Shown: positions 54,014-62,364, numbered from the stretch's first letter. The stretch: DNA of 64,000 bases from an uncultured Eggerthella sp. (GCA_900538545.1 UPYK01000002.1:62001-126000), one strand, 5' to 3'. Numbers and translations: made by a program. Notes: generated from the letters alone by a model not told the origin.

Positions 54014-55494
54014 ACGAGACGATTCTGGTGGTCGAAACCTTCACGACCGATACTGCAAGTGCTGTTCAAGACGTGCTCTCGCGCGGGCAGTCGCTTGCCT
54101 ATATCGTTGCGGCACTTCTCTTCATCCTTGCGCTGGCAGGGCTTTCCAAGCAGAAGAGCGCGATGCGCGGCAACGTGCTCGGCATCATCGGCATGGTGGT
54201 AGCGCTCGCTATCGTCATCGTTGCAACCACTATCGAAGGCTTCCAATTCCCGGCTTATACGGTTGGGTTCATTATCGTGGCTATGCTCATCGGCGCGGCT
54301 ATCGGCGTTTGGAAAGCGCGCCGTGTCCAGATGACGGCCATGCCCGAGCTGGTGGCATTGCTCCACTCGTTCGTCGGCGCCGCTGCGGTGCTCGTAGGCA
54401 TCAACTCCTTCCTCATGACCCCTGGCGATGGCTCCTACGATGGTGCCTTCCATATGGGCGAAGTGGGCATTGCGGTGTTCATCGGTGCGGTCACCTTCAC
54501 GGGTTCGATCATCGCGAACCTGAAGCTTTCCGCGCGCATTTCGGGCAAACCGCTCACGCTTCCAGGGCGCAATCTGCTCAACCTTATCATGGTCATCGTT
54601 TGCGTCGTGTGCATCGGCTGGTTCGTGGCTACCGAAGGAATAGCTGCAGGTACCTTGCCGCTCGTCATCCTCACGATCATCTCGCTCATTCTTGGCGCGC
54701 ACCTTGTGCTCGCCATCGGTGGTGGCGATATGCCCGTGGTCATCTCGATGCTCAACTCCTATTCGGGTTGGGCGGCGGCCATGGCAGGCTTCACGCTGGG
54801 GAACGACCTGCTCATCATCACGGGCGCGCTCGTCGGCTCTTCCGGCGCCTACCTCTCCTACATCATGTGCCAAGGCATGAATCGCTCGTTCGTTTCGGTC
54901 ATCTTGGGCGGGTTCGGCAGCGATGGTGCGGTGTCCTCTTCGTCGCAGGCGTCCTCGCTCGAGGGTCGTACGCACACCGAAGTAAGCCCTGAACAAGTTG
55001 CGGATATGCTGAGGGCAGCCAAGCGCGTGGTCGTTTCTCCTGGCTATGGCATGGCGGTCGCGCAAGCGCAGTTCCCAGTGGCCGAGCTCACCCGTAAGCT
55101 TATCGAGCAAGGTGTGGATGTGAAGTTCGCGATCCATCCTGTTGCGGGACGTATGCCCGGCCATATGAACGTGCTCTTAGCAGAAGCGAAGGTCCCTTAC
55201 GACAACGTGTACGAGATGGACGAGATCAACGATGATTTCGGCGATGTCGATGTGGTGCTCGTTATCGGCGCGAACGATACAGTCAATCCCTCTGCAGCGA
55301 CCGATGCTAATTCACCGATCGCGGGCATGCCGGTCATGCACGTGTGGGATGCGAAGAAGGTCATCGTTTCGAAGCGTTCGATCGGCAATGCAGGATACGC
55401 AGGCGTGGAGAATCCGCTGTTCTATAACGAGAACACCGACATGCTCTTGGGCGATGCGAAGGATTCCGTCGAAGCGGTCATCAAAGCGCTCTAA
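54010..55494 (+). CDS. pntB: NAD(P) transhydrogenase subunit beta
   Basis: The protein has 494 aa. An N-terminal set of about nine membrane helices (about 28-285) includes SFVGAAAVLVG and GDMPVVISMLNSYSGWAA, hallmark segments of PntB domain II. The C-terminal NADP(H)-binding domain III (about 320-494) has GYGMAVAQAQ, HPVAGRMPGHMNVLLAEA and GANDTVNPSA. It starts inside the pntA stop, so subunits should be made in balance. A palindrome and then a bidirectional terminator follow. Confidence 0.97.
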   Translation: MNETILVVETFTTDTASAVQDVLSRGQSLAYIVAALLFILALAGLSKQKSAMRGNVLGIIGMVVALAIVIVATTIEGFQFPAYTVGFIIVAMLIGAAIGVWKARRVQMTAMPELVALLHSFVGAAAVLVGINSFLMTPGDGSYDGAFHMGEVGIAVFIGAVTFTGSIIANLKLSARISGKPLTLPGRNLLNLIMVIVCVVCIGWFVATEGIAAGTLPLVILTIISLILGAHLVLAIGGGDMPVVISMLNSYSGWAAAMAGFTLGNDLLIITGALVGSSGAYLSYIMCQGMNRSFVSVILGGFGSDGAVSSSSQASSLEGRTHTEVSPEQVADMLRAAKRVVVSPGYGMAVAQAQFPVAELTRKLIEQGVDVKFAIHPVAGRMPGHMNVLLAEAKVPYDNVYEMDEINDDFGDVDVVLVIGANDTVNPSAATDANSPIAGMPVMHVWDAKKVIVSKRSIGNAGYAGVENPLFYNENTDMLLGDAKDSVEAVIKAL

Positions 55495-55502
55495 CGCGCT
55501 GC

Positions 55503-55595
55503 TGGGTCTGTGCTAGGGGTCGGGTAAGGTGCTAGGGGTCGGGTAATTCGACACACGTCCGTGTGTCGAATTACCCGACCCCTAGCACAGGCCCA
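55503..55595. repeat. 29-bp perfect palindrome with a duplicated arm
   Basis: Bases 55529-55557 are the exact reverse complement of 55560-55588, with only two bases between. The left arm is partly duplicated: an 18-bp unit starting GTGCTAGGGGTCGGG occurs at 55510-55527 and again at 55529-55546. The outer copy, with its flank (55503-55527), can also pair with 55571-55595 through one G-T wobble. So two alternative cruciforms or RNA hairpins are possible. It lies between pntB and the terminator. No other copy was noticed in the window. It resembles a REP-like or mobile palindromic element. Confidence 0.85.
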
Positions 55596-55606
55596 GACCG
55601 ACGCAA

Positions 55607-55630
55607 AAAAGGGGCTCTTCAGCCCCTTTT
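55607..55630. terminator. Bidirectional terminator after pntB
   Basis: AAAAGGGGCT (55607-55616) pairs perfectly with AGCCCCTTTT (55621-55630) around a CTTC loop. The T run on one side and the A run on the other allow it to work for pntB on the plus strand and for the convergent gltS transcript on the minus strand. Confidence 0.9.
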
Positions 55631-55687
55631 CATTTGAGTCGTGCGCAGCTTGCGCAGTGACGCGCGTTGCAATGCTCAGTGTTCGCC

Positions 55688-55996
55688 TTATTTGTCCGGC
55701 GTTCCGTTGAAGAGCGTGCGCGTTAGATCTGCCAGCATCCCGTGATGCTTGTGCTCGTGCTTCTCTTCACAATCGGGATCCCACTCAGGGCATTTCCCGG
55801 TGTGATATTCCGGCACGGCTACGGTGTCGAAGCTGATGCTGCTCTTATGGGGGCGCGCTTGATCCTTATGGAAATCGCCCTCAAGGTCAACTTTGCCCGT
55901 ACGCACTTCAGGTACGGCAACATGGTCGGTATAGACCTCGTGCACATGCCCTTCAGGTGCGGATTCAGATGATCGTTTCGTCTGGTCTTCAGTCAT
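55688..55996 (-). CDS. Small acidic/His-rich protein with an internal repeat
   Basis: The protein has 102 aa from the ATG at 55996, with GAGG 9 nt upstream. The in-frame ATG at 56005 overlaps that site. It is hydrophilic, with no signal or membrane segment. A repeated unit is visible: HVAVPEVRTGKV and, about 35 residues on, TVAVPEYHTGKC. The second copy is followed by a Cys-Asp-Cys stretch and HEHKHH. The His and Cys content suggests possible metal binding. It starts 12 bp after gltS, so it is made from the same transcript. I do not recognise a family. Confidence 0.65.
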   Translation of the reverse strand: MTEDQTKRSSESAPEGHVHEVYTDHVAVPEVRTGKVDLEGDFHKDQARPHKSSISFDTVAVPEYHTGKCPEWDPDCEEKHEHKHHGMLADLTRTLFNGTPDK

Positions 55997-56008
55997 GTTA
56001 ACCATCCT

Positions 56009-57199
56009 CTATATCAAGTTGATGAAGAGCGTAATGCTCAAGCTGTTCATGAAGTCTGCGAACATACTACCGATGAGTGGGATCAAGAGGAAGGCCTTAA
56101 CAGAAGGTCCATATTTATCGGTCAGAACCTGCATATTCGCCATGGCGTTCGGCGTTGCGCCCATGCCAAAACCGCAGCTGCCAGCCGTGAGCACGGCCGC
56201 ATCGTAGTCGCGACCCATCGCGTTGAAGATAACGAAGCGCGCGTAGAGCACCATGAAAACGAATTGGCAGGCGAGCAGGATGATCATCGGAAGTGCCAGG
56301 TCGGCCAGCTGCCAGAGCTTGAGCGTGATCATCGCGATACCCAAGAACAGCGAAAGGCAGATACCGCCCAGGTCGTTGATCTCGCCGATGCGGATGTCGA
56401 TCTTGCCCGTGTATTCGCCGATGTTGCGCATGATAGCGGCAACGATCATAGCGCCGATGTAGATCGGGAAGGTCATGCCCGTGAGCGAGAGCAAGTAGGA
56501 AACGAGCGTGCCGATACCCATTGCAATGGCGAGCTGATAGGCTGCCGGTGCGTATTGGGAGATCGAGCGATGGTGCTTCTCCTCTTCCTCAACGAGCAGA
56601 TCGTCGGTGCCCATCACGCGGGTCTTCAGAAGGTCCTTCTTCTTGATGAGGTTATTGCCAAGCGGGCCGCCGATGAGCGAGCCGGCAACCAGACCGAACG
56701 TTGCTGCCGCGGTGGCAACGGTGGTGGCTCCCGTTACGCCCATGTCTTCGAGCACGGGGCCGAACGCACCTGCCGTGCCGTGGCCACCAACCATGGAGAT
56801 AGAACCGGTTGCAAGTCCGATGAGCGGGTCGACACCGATCACATTCGAGACCGCAACAGCGATCACGTCCTGCGCTTCGATAAGGAAGAGCACGCAGAAT
56901 AAGAGAACGATTAGTGCTTTTCCGCCGCTCTTCAGTACCTTCACGTTCGCTTGGAAGCCAACCGAGGTGAAGAAGATGACCATGCAGACGTTCTTGAGGG
57001 TGTCGTCCCACTTGAAGTCAACGATGCTGGCAGCGTAGAGCACGCATGTGATGATCGAGAAGAGCAGGCCGCCTACTACTGGAGAGGGGATGCAGAGGCG
57101 GTCGAGCACCTTGATCTTGGTCTTGAGCCAAGCGCCGATAAGCAGCGCCACAACGGCGATCGCAAGCGTTTGATACATATCGAGAGAAACTTGAGCCAT
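56009..57199 (-). CDS. gltS: Sodium/glutamate symporter GltS
   Basis: The protein has 396 aa with 10-12 helices in two inverted halves. GltS hallmarks are visible: a Gly-rich hairpin GGHGTAGAFGPVLEDMG in the first half and SCGFGMGATPNAMANMQ in the second. It takes up glutamate with sodium. AAGGA lies about 6 nt before the ATG. The gene is 103 bp downstream of a TAXI-type binding lipoprotein on the same strand, which is an unusual partner, since GltS is not known to need a binding protein. Confidence 0.93.
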   Translation of the reverse strand: MAQVSLDMYQTLAIAVVALLIGAWLKTKIKVLDRLCIPSPVVGGLLFSIITCVLYAASIVDFKWDDTLKNVCMVIFFTSVGFQANVKVLKSGGKALIVLLFCVLFLIEAQDVIAVAVSNVIGVDPLIGLATGSISMVGGHGTAGAFGPVLEDMGVTGATTVATAAATFGLVAGSLIGGPLGNNLIKKKDLLKTRVMGTDDLLVEEEEKHHRSISQYAPAAYQLAIAMGIGTLVSYLLSLTGMTFPIYIGAMIVAAIMRNIGEYTGKIDIRIGEINDLGGICLSLFLGIAMITLKLWQLADLALPMIILLACQFVFMVLYARFVIFNAMGRDYDAAVLTAGSCGFGMGATPNAMANMQVLTDKYGPSVKAFLLIPLIGSMFADFMNSLSITLFINLI

Positions 57200-57301
57200 A
57201 GGCGATCCTTATAACGAGTCTTTCATCAGGTCTATCAGATAGGCAGGCGCATATGCCAAGCGCCCTGCATGCGCGCGGGATGCACGCCTGCGCGTTGCCC
57301 G

Positions 57302-58321
57302 CTAGTCGTCTTGTCCTCCGCTGACGCTCTTTCCTTCATCGGAGGAATTCATCACATCCACCGTGATGTCGTTGTCGGCATAATAGGCAGCCGCTCCAGG
57401 ATGGAACGCGATGGGAATGCCTTCCGTTGCCTCTTCAGGGGTGGGTTGCATCGAGCTCTTCAGCTTTTCTGCGAAGGGGATCTGTCCATTGAAGAGAAGT
57501 TGCATGATGCTCTTCACCTGGTCTTCAGGCATGTCATTGCGCGCAACGACCACGGCACGCACACCCACGGTTTGCGCCGCTTCACTCTGTCCTGCGTAGG
57601 TGTTGGCAGGGATCGTGCACGGCGTGTAGTAGCTGTGGCGCTTGGTGAGCACATTCACCGCGAACGGGTCGATCGAGAGCACACGCACGCCGATGCTATC
57701 GGCCAGATTGGTGACCGCTGGGGTAGGGATAGCGGCCGTGATGAACGCGGCATCGATCTTGCCTTCCTTCATCGCTTGGGCGGATTCGGAGAAGCTCAAG
57801 TATTCCGGGGTGAAATCGCTTTCTTGAAGGTTGTAGGCATCGAGCACTTGGAGTGCATTTTGCAGTACGCCCGATTCTCGTTCGCCCAAACTTACGGTCT
57901 TGCCCGCCAAATCCTCGATCGATTCGATCGGGCTATCGGCGGGAACGATGATCTGGCACGCCTCGGTGTAGACCCCTGCTACGGCGCTATAGCCCGTATA
58001 GGCACCTGAATTCGAGAAGAAGCCCGTGCCGTTGTAGGCATCGCTCAAGGTGTCGGCCTGTACGATCGCCATATCGAGGAAGCCTTGCGAGAGCAAGCGA
58101 AGGTTCGCGCTCGAGCCTGCGGTGGTTTCGACGGTGATCGTGGGCACCTCTGCTTCGTTTTGACTCTCATCAGCCAAAAGCGAACCGAATTGATAGTACA
58201 TGCCTTCGTTGTTACCGGTGCCGAATTTCACTTCCTTGCTTTGCGAGCACGCGCAGAGCGTACACAGCACGAACGCAAGCAGGACAATAAGAGCAACGGT
58301 GCGCTTCTTGAGTTGAGTCAT
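57302..58321 (-). CDS. TAXI-type solute-binding lipoprotein
   Basis: The protein has 339 aa from the ATG at 58321, with AGGATC upstream. A longer frame to 58435 lacks support. A lipoprotein signal peptide ends at LCAC (about residue 25). The mature part starts with VKFGTGNNEGMYYQFG, the TAXI-family opening, then VETTAGSSANLRLLSQG and IVQADTLSDAY. TAXI proteins normally serve TRAP transporters with two membrane subunits. None is encoded nearby. Instead gltS follows. The best-known TAXI protein binds glutamate, so both genes point to the same ligand. Confidence 0.9.
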   Translation of the reverse strand: MTQLKKRTVALIVLLAFVLCTLCACSQSKEVKFGTGNNEGMYYQFGSLLADESQNEAEVPTITVETTAGSSANLRLLSQGFLDMAIVQADTLSDAYNGTGFFSNSGAYTGYSAVAGVYTEACQIIVPADSPIESIEDLAGKTVSLGERESGVLQNALQVLDAYNLQESDFTPEYLSFSESAQAMKEGKIDAAFITAAIPTPAVTNLADSIGVRVLSIDPFAVNVLTKRHSYYTPCTIPANTYAGQSEAAQTVGVRAVVVARNDMPEDQVKSIMQLLFNGQIPFAEKLKSSMQPTPEEATEGIPIAFHPGAAAYYADNDITVDVMNSSDEGKSVSGGQDD

Positions 58322-58505
58322 AGAGCGATCCTGTTCGAACGAGTATGAAAAATGATAGGTCTTTACTTTACTAGAGTTTGCTCGATTTTTCGGTCTTAAA
58401 GCTTCGATTCGTCGATTGCTTAGCAACGAGCGCACGCTTCACACGTGTCTTTGCCCTTGATAAGGCGAAATGTGCGAATTTTCCCCAAGTCGCGGCGATT
58501 GTTTA

Positions 58506-58534
58506 TTGACAAGCCAAACATAGAAAACTACGAT
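58506..58534 (+). promoter_or_regulatory. Consensus promoter for the crotonase gene
   Basis: A perfect TTGACA (58506-58511) and TACGAT (58529-58534) are separated by 17 bp, 47 bp before the ATG. This is the best sigma-70 match in the window. Confidence 0.8.
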
Positions 58535-58546
58535 GAATAAACGCTA

Positions 58547-58559
58547 AAACTATTAGTTT
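58547..58559 (+). promoter_or_regulatory. Small palindrome in the crotonase leader
   Basis: AAACTA and TAGTTT flank a single T, a 13-bp symmetric site about 15 bp after the -10 box and before the ribosome site GAAGGGG. The position fits a repressor operator. The regulator is unknown. Confidence 0.45.
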
Positions 58560-58580
58560 CAGAAATGGAAGGGGTAACGT

Positions 58581-59465
58581 ATGAGCGTTTACCAAGAGGC
58601 ATATCACTTGCCAGAGTTTACCTACGATAAGTATGAGAAGCTGACGATCGAACAGCGTGGTCCGGTCTACATCTGCTCTTTCAACGATCCAGGTAACCTC
58701 AATGCAATGTCCTACGAGCAGATGGCAGAGTTCAACGACTTCCTGAACCTCGTTCGCTATGACAAGGATTGCCGCGTTATCGTTCTCACCGGCGAAGGCA
58801 AGTCCTTCTGCGCTGGCTTCAACCTGAACGACCTGTTCCTCGATCCTCCTGAGGACATGGGCCGCATCCAGCGTGACTTCTATGTCATGCAGCGCATGTG
58901 CTCCGATCAGGTGCTCAACATGGCTAAGTGCGAGCAGCCCATCATCGGCGCTCTCAAGGGCTTCGCTGTTGGTGGCGGTCTTTCCATCGCTACTGCTTGC
59001 GATATGCGTATCCTCGGCGAATCCTTCAAGATGAACGCTGGTTACCTCTCCATCGGTTACACCGGCACCGACATGTCCGGTTCGTTCTATCTCCCGAAGA
59101 TCGTCGGCTATGCACGCGCTTGCGAGATCCTCATGAACCCGCGCCGCTTCAAGGCTGAGACCCTCGCTGAGTGGGGCTATGCAGTCAAGGTCGTTCCGGA
59201 TGAGGAAGTTGTGGAAGAAGCAGTCAAGCTGGCTGAGGAAATCTGCCGCGAGACTTCTCCGTTCGGTCTGCGTCTTACCAAGGAAGCACTCCAGAGCTCG
59301 CTCGACGGTCTCTCACTTGCCGACCAGGTCAAGATGGAGAACCGCAACCAGGTTCTCGCTGCAAACACCCAGGACGCTTACTGGGGCATGCAGAAGATGA
59401 ACCCGAAGAACCGCGAAGAGGTCAAGGCTCATCCCGAGAAGTACGTCATCACGAACAACCTCTAA
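58581..59465 (+). CDS. Enoyl-CoA hydratase/isomerase family protein (crotonase)
   Basis: The protein has 294 aa. The crotonase fold shows both oxyanion-hole segments, SFCAGFNLNDLF and KGFAVGGGLSIATACDM, and the C-terminal helices. The family includes hydratases, isomerases and decarboxylases acting on acyl-CoA. A CaiB/BaiF CoA transferase lies downstream, so the pair could handle a carnitine-like, bile-acid or aryl-alkenoate CoA ester. The exact substrate is not fixed by the sequence. The usual catalytic Glu positions seem replaced near NAGYLSIGYTGTDMS, which would need alignment to judge. A strong promoter and a terminator frame it, so it is monocistronic. Confidence 0.9.
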   Translation: MSVYQEAYHLPEFTYDKYEKLTIEQRGPVYICSFNDPGNLNAMSYEQMAEFNDFLNLVRYDKDCRVIVLTGEGKSFCAGFNLNDLFLDPPEDMGRIQRDFYVMQRMCSDQVLNMAKCEQPIIGALKGFAVGGGLSIATACDMRILGESFKMNAGYLSIGYTGTDMSGSFYLPKIVGYARACEILMNPRRFKAETLAEWGYAVKVVPDEEVVEEAVKLAEEICRETSPFGLRLTKEALQSSLDGLSLADQVKMENRNQVLAANTQDAYWGMQKMNPKNREEVKAHPEKYVITNNL

Positions 59466-59536
59466 GCCATTTCTTTTTACGTTTTCGCCACGCACGTTTG
59501 CACAACGCATTCGCCGCAGTGAACAACATAAAATGC

Positions 59537-59567
59537 AAAAGACCCGGCCTGCGCGTCGGGTCTTTTG
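59537..59567 (+). terminator. Rho-independent terminator after the crotonase gene
   Basis: AAAAGACCCG (59537-59546) and CGGGTCTTTT (59557-59566) form a perfect 10-bp stem with a 10-nt loop and a T-rich end. It separates the crotonase from the first CoA-transferase gene. Confidence 0.92.
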
Positions 59568-59683
59568 TTAGTCTTGGGCTATGACAAGTGATTCGAATAG
59601 GTAATGCTGCAAATGCGACCGCGCGTGCTGAAGCAAGCACCGCGCGCGAGCGTGAAGCAGTTTATGAAGAAAAAGGGGAGTGC

Positions 59684-60961
59684 ATGAAAGGTTTGGAAGG
59701 CATCAAGGTCGTCGAGCTCACCGGGTATGTGGCAGCTCCGGCGTGTCCGCGCATCTTAGGCGAGATGGGAGCGACCATCTACAAGATCGAACCGTTCTCA
59801 GGGGATGAGTACCGCACCAATGGTCCGGGATTCGGCATGCAGAAGACCGATATCGACGATCCTGCGTTCGACCTGGCATCCATGAACAAGGAATTCTTGA
59901 GCGTGAATTTGAAGGACCCGGAGGGTGCGGCGTTTGTCGAGAAGCTCCTAGCGGATGCCGATGTCATGATCACGAGCTTTCGCGACAATGCCCTAAAGAA
60001 GCTTGGCCTCGACTACGAAGCGGTGCATGCGCGCCATCCCCACCTCGTCTGGGCGCAGATGCGCGGCTATGGGGAATACGGTCCTGAGCGCGACAGCAAG
60101 GGATTCGACACCACGGCCTACGGTGCGCGCGGCGGTTTCTTCGCCTCGTTGCCGCAAGCCGATAACTTCCAGCCCATCAACTGGCCGGCAGCGATCGGGG
60201 ATTGGAACGCCTCGATGGCCCTTACTGCAGGCGTGCTCGGTGCTCTCGTGCGCAAGGACCGCACCGGGGAGGGCGACAAGGTGACGGTGAACCTGTATCA
60301 CTGCGCGCTCTGGGCGATGCAGATCATGCTCGCTTCCACCCAGTTCGGCGATAAATGGCCCAAGTCCCGCTACAACGTCACCTGCCCGACGAACAACTCC
60401 TACCGCACCAAGGATGATGTGTGGTTCATGATCTGCTACGGCAGCTACGACATCTTCTACGACCATGTCATGCGCTCGATCGGTCTCGATGACCTCATCG
60501 GTGACGAGCGCTACAACCGCTCTTCCGTGATCAATGATGGACGCGGCATCAACACCGAGGTCGTGAAGATCCTAGAGGACCAGTTCGCCACCCAGGATTG
60601 GGAGTATTGGGAGCGCATCTTCAAGGAGAACGACTTCCCCTACCAGCGTCTCTATCAGGCCCAGGACATCTTGAACGATGAGGAGGCCTACGCCAACGAC
60701 ATCTTAAGGTCCGTCCACTACGACGCCTTCGGCGAGAAGGTCCTGCCCACCTCTCCGATCCGCTTCGAGTCGATGGGAGACCCCGTGCTCAGGAAGAGCC
60801 GCCCGATCGGCTACGACACCGCACGCATCATGGAGGCCTATGGCTACACGCCCGATCAGATCGGAAAGATGGATGGCACCTCGGTGCTCTGCTATGGCGG
60901 CGAAGAGATGCCCGAATCGGTGTTCGTCCCCAGCTATGGACCGCGTTCGAAGAGGGATTAA
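59684..60961 (+). CDS. CaiB/BaiF-type (class III) CoA transferase, copy 1
   Basis: The protein has 425 aa from ATG 59684, with AAGGGGAG just upstream. The open frame starts earlier, at 59588, without a site there. Class III CoA-transferase features: an N-terminal Rossmann-like start (GIKVVELTGYVAAPACPRILGEMG is the family opening, residues 5-28), YKIEPFSGDE, LVWAQMRGYG, and the likely catalytic Asp in GFDTTAYGARGG. Such enzymes move CoA between carboxylic acids such as carnitine, oxalate/formate or bile acids. The encoded protein is identical to that of copy 2 at 62440. The shared identity starts exactly at the ATG, and the two upstream regions are unrelated, so the copies may be regulated differently. 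Confidence 0.92.
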   Translation: MKGLEGIKVVELTGYVAAPACPRILGEMGATIYKIEPFSGDEYRTNGPGFGMQKTDIDDPAFDLASMNKEFLSVNLKDPEGAAFVEKLLADADVMITSFRDNALKKLGLDYEAVHARHPHLVWAQMRGYGEYGPERDSKGFDTTAYGARGGFFASLPQADNFQPINWPAAIGDWNASMALTAGVLGALVRKDRTGEGDKVTVNLYHCALWAMQIMLASTQFGDKWPKSRYNVTCPTNNSYRTKDDVWFMICYGSYDIFYDHVMRSIGLDDLIGDERYNRSSVINDGRGINTEVVKILEDQFATQDWEYWERIFKENDFPYQRLYQAQDILNDEEAYANDILRSVHYDAFGEKVLPTSPIRFESMGDPVLRKSRPIGYDTARIMEAYGYTPDQIGKMDGTSVLCYGGEEMPESVFVPSYGPRSKRD

Positions 60962-61025
60962 CACCTTGCTACAAATATAAAAATGTTCAAATTTAGGATC
61001 GCGAAGATAGGGTCACAGGCAAGCA

Positions 61026-61060
61026 AAAGGCTCCGACAGGCATGTCGGGGCCTTTTTATT
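61026..61060 (+). terminator. Rho-independent terminator after CoA transferase copy 1
   Basis: AAAGGCTCCGAC (61026-61037) pairs with GTCGGGGCCTTT (61044-61055) through one G-T wobble, 12 bp in all, with a 6-nt loop and TTATTTT after. Confidence 0.88.
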
Positions 61061-61062
61061 TT

Positions 61063-61419
61063 GTTCCCATAGATTCTCCATCATGCAGATATGACATATT
61101 GTGAAAAATGTCGCATATAAGTATGAAACAAAGCGTTTGAGGAACGTAAATTTACTTTACAAAATCGCGATGTTATTACACAAACAAAAGAATCTGTGGA
61201 GAAAACTTCTAAAAATTGCGCCATAAATTAACGGGAATTGAATAACCTTTTCAAATTTAGAAAAACCTCATGGACTTGATTTTTTTTTTTTTCTAAGCTC
61301 AAATGTGTCGGGACTGTTCACAGTTTCCACACAACTATTTGGATTGGATAAGGAAAAGGAGGGGGAACAAGAAGGGGCTGTTTGCTTTGATAGCGCGAAG
61401 GAGGGGATATCTTAAAGCG
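61063..61419. other. AT-rich non-coding stretch between the CoA transferase and lysR
   Basis: No convincing gene is present. The stretch is clearly richer in A and T than its neighbours up to about 61300 and includes a run of 13 T (61280-61292). A 77-codon open frame (61303-61536) runs into the 3' end of lysR on the other strand and has no family features, so I treat it as chance. Composition suggests either old mobile-element debris or a regulator-poor spacer. No direct or inverted repeat of an insertion sequence was seen. Confidence 0.6.
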
Positions 61420-62301
61420 CTACCAAAGGGATTTCGTGATCTGAATGAACGTATTGATGGTTTCTGTACGTTCGATATTCGAGCAGTAGCAGAGATACAG
61501 TTGACGAAACTCGTCAGGAGCTTCATCGATCGGTAGACAGACCAGTTCATGCTGGTACGCATCGAGAAGCCACGAATGACAGGCTATTGCAAGAACATCA
61601 GGATTTGCAGAAACAATAGATGCCAAGGTTATTTCATCCGAATACAAGCATTCAACGGGAAGATCGTGATCTTGAAGTAAAGCAGTAACACTAGGGCCCA
61701 AAGGACCTTGCAAGCTGTACGAAACGATGTGCTGGTCTTTCAGTTCGGTCAAAGAGATTGAAGTTCGTTTGCTCAACGGATGATCATGATTAGCTAAAAG
61801 AGCGACCGATTGTGTCCAAACAGGGTAGAAGATCAGCTCGGGGTCTTCTCCAACCGGTCCCGCAAAGGCAACATCAACCGTTCCATTCTTAAGTCTATTG
61901 AGCAGGTCGGGTGTGGTTGATTGGATGATGTTCAGTTGTATATTCCCATGGGTTATGCGCCTGAATTCATACAGTATCTTCGACCAATCCTGGTTCTGCG
62001 CTGAAAAGACTGCTCCAATGTTAATAGTGCGAACTTGATCGGATTTCTTCTTCTGAATGAAGCTCACACCATTATCGAGGAACTTCAATGAGGTTGCGAC
62101 GTACTGATAAAAAGCGGCCCCTTCTTCCGTGAGGTAAACACCAGATCGACTCTTCTTAAAGAGCGCAACACCCAGCTCAGCCTCAAGTTTGCTGATCGCT
62201 TGAGAAAGCGTTGGCTGAGTGATGGAAAGGGATTGTGCCGTCTGACGGCGGTTCTTAGTTTCCGCGAGTGCTTTGAAGTAGTACAGATGAGCTAAATTCA
62301 T
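61420..62301 (-). CDS. LysR-family transcription regulator
   Basis: The protein has 293 aa from ATG 62301, with GAGG about 9 nt upstream. The longer frame to 62430 would run into the control region. The N-terminal HTH is clear: NLAHLYYFKALAETKN, then SITQPTLSQAISKLEAELG with the recognition helix, and LFKKSRSGVYLTEEG. The co-inducer domain covers about 90-290. It is divergent from CoA transferase copy 2, and a symmetric site lies between the two. Control of that gene, in response to a small carboxylic acid or acyl ligand, is the usual LysR arrangement. Confidence 0.93.
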   Translation of the reverse strand: MNLAHLYYFKALAETKNRRQTAQSLSITQPTLSQAISKLEAELGVALFKKSRSGVYLTEEGAAFYQYVATSLKFLDNGVSFIQKKKSDQVRTINIGAVFSAQNQDWSKILYEFRRITHGNIQLNIIQSTTPDLLNRLKNGTVDVAFAGPVGEDPELIFYPVWTQSVALLANHDHPLSKRTSISLTELKDQHIVSYSLQGPLGPSVTALLQDHDLPVECLYSDEITLASIVSANPDVLAIACHSWLLDAYQHELVCLPIDEAPDEFRQLYLCYCSNIERTETINTFIQITKSLW

Positions 62302-62341
62302 GGCGCTGAACCTCACGTATCCAATCAACGAACTACAGGAA

Positions 62342-62364
62342 AGGCAAGTATATATCACTTGCCT
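62342..62364 (+). promoter_or_regulatory. Candidate LysR binding site between lysR and CoA transferase copy 2
   Basis: AGGCAAGT (62342-62349) and ACTTGCCT (62357-62364) are perfect 8-bp arms with a 7-bp AT-only or nearly AT-only centre. It lies 41 bp from the lysR start and 76 bp before the CoA-transferase start, the usual place of a LysR recognition site. No similar site was seen before copy 1. Confidence 0.65.

Noticed and set aside
53788..55164. A 458-codon open frame antisense to pntA/pntB
   Set aside because: It is rich in His, Arg, Glu and Asp with no domain or ribosome site and lies opposite two certain genes. The long frame is a by-product of their codon use.
61270..61296. Short leader peptide (Met-Asp-Leu-Ile then Phe residues) ending after the T run
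   Set aside because: No ribosome site precedes it and no attenuator hairpin or downstream gene on that strand would make use of it.
61303..61536. A 77-codon plus-strand frame between the CoA transferase and lysR
   Set aside because: It overlaps the lysR 3' end, has no ribosome site or recognisable feature, and probably opens by chance.
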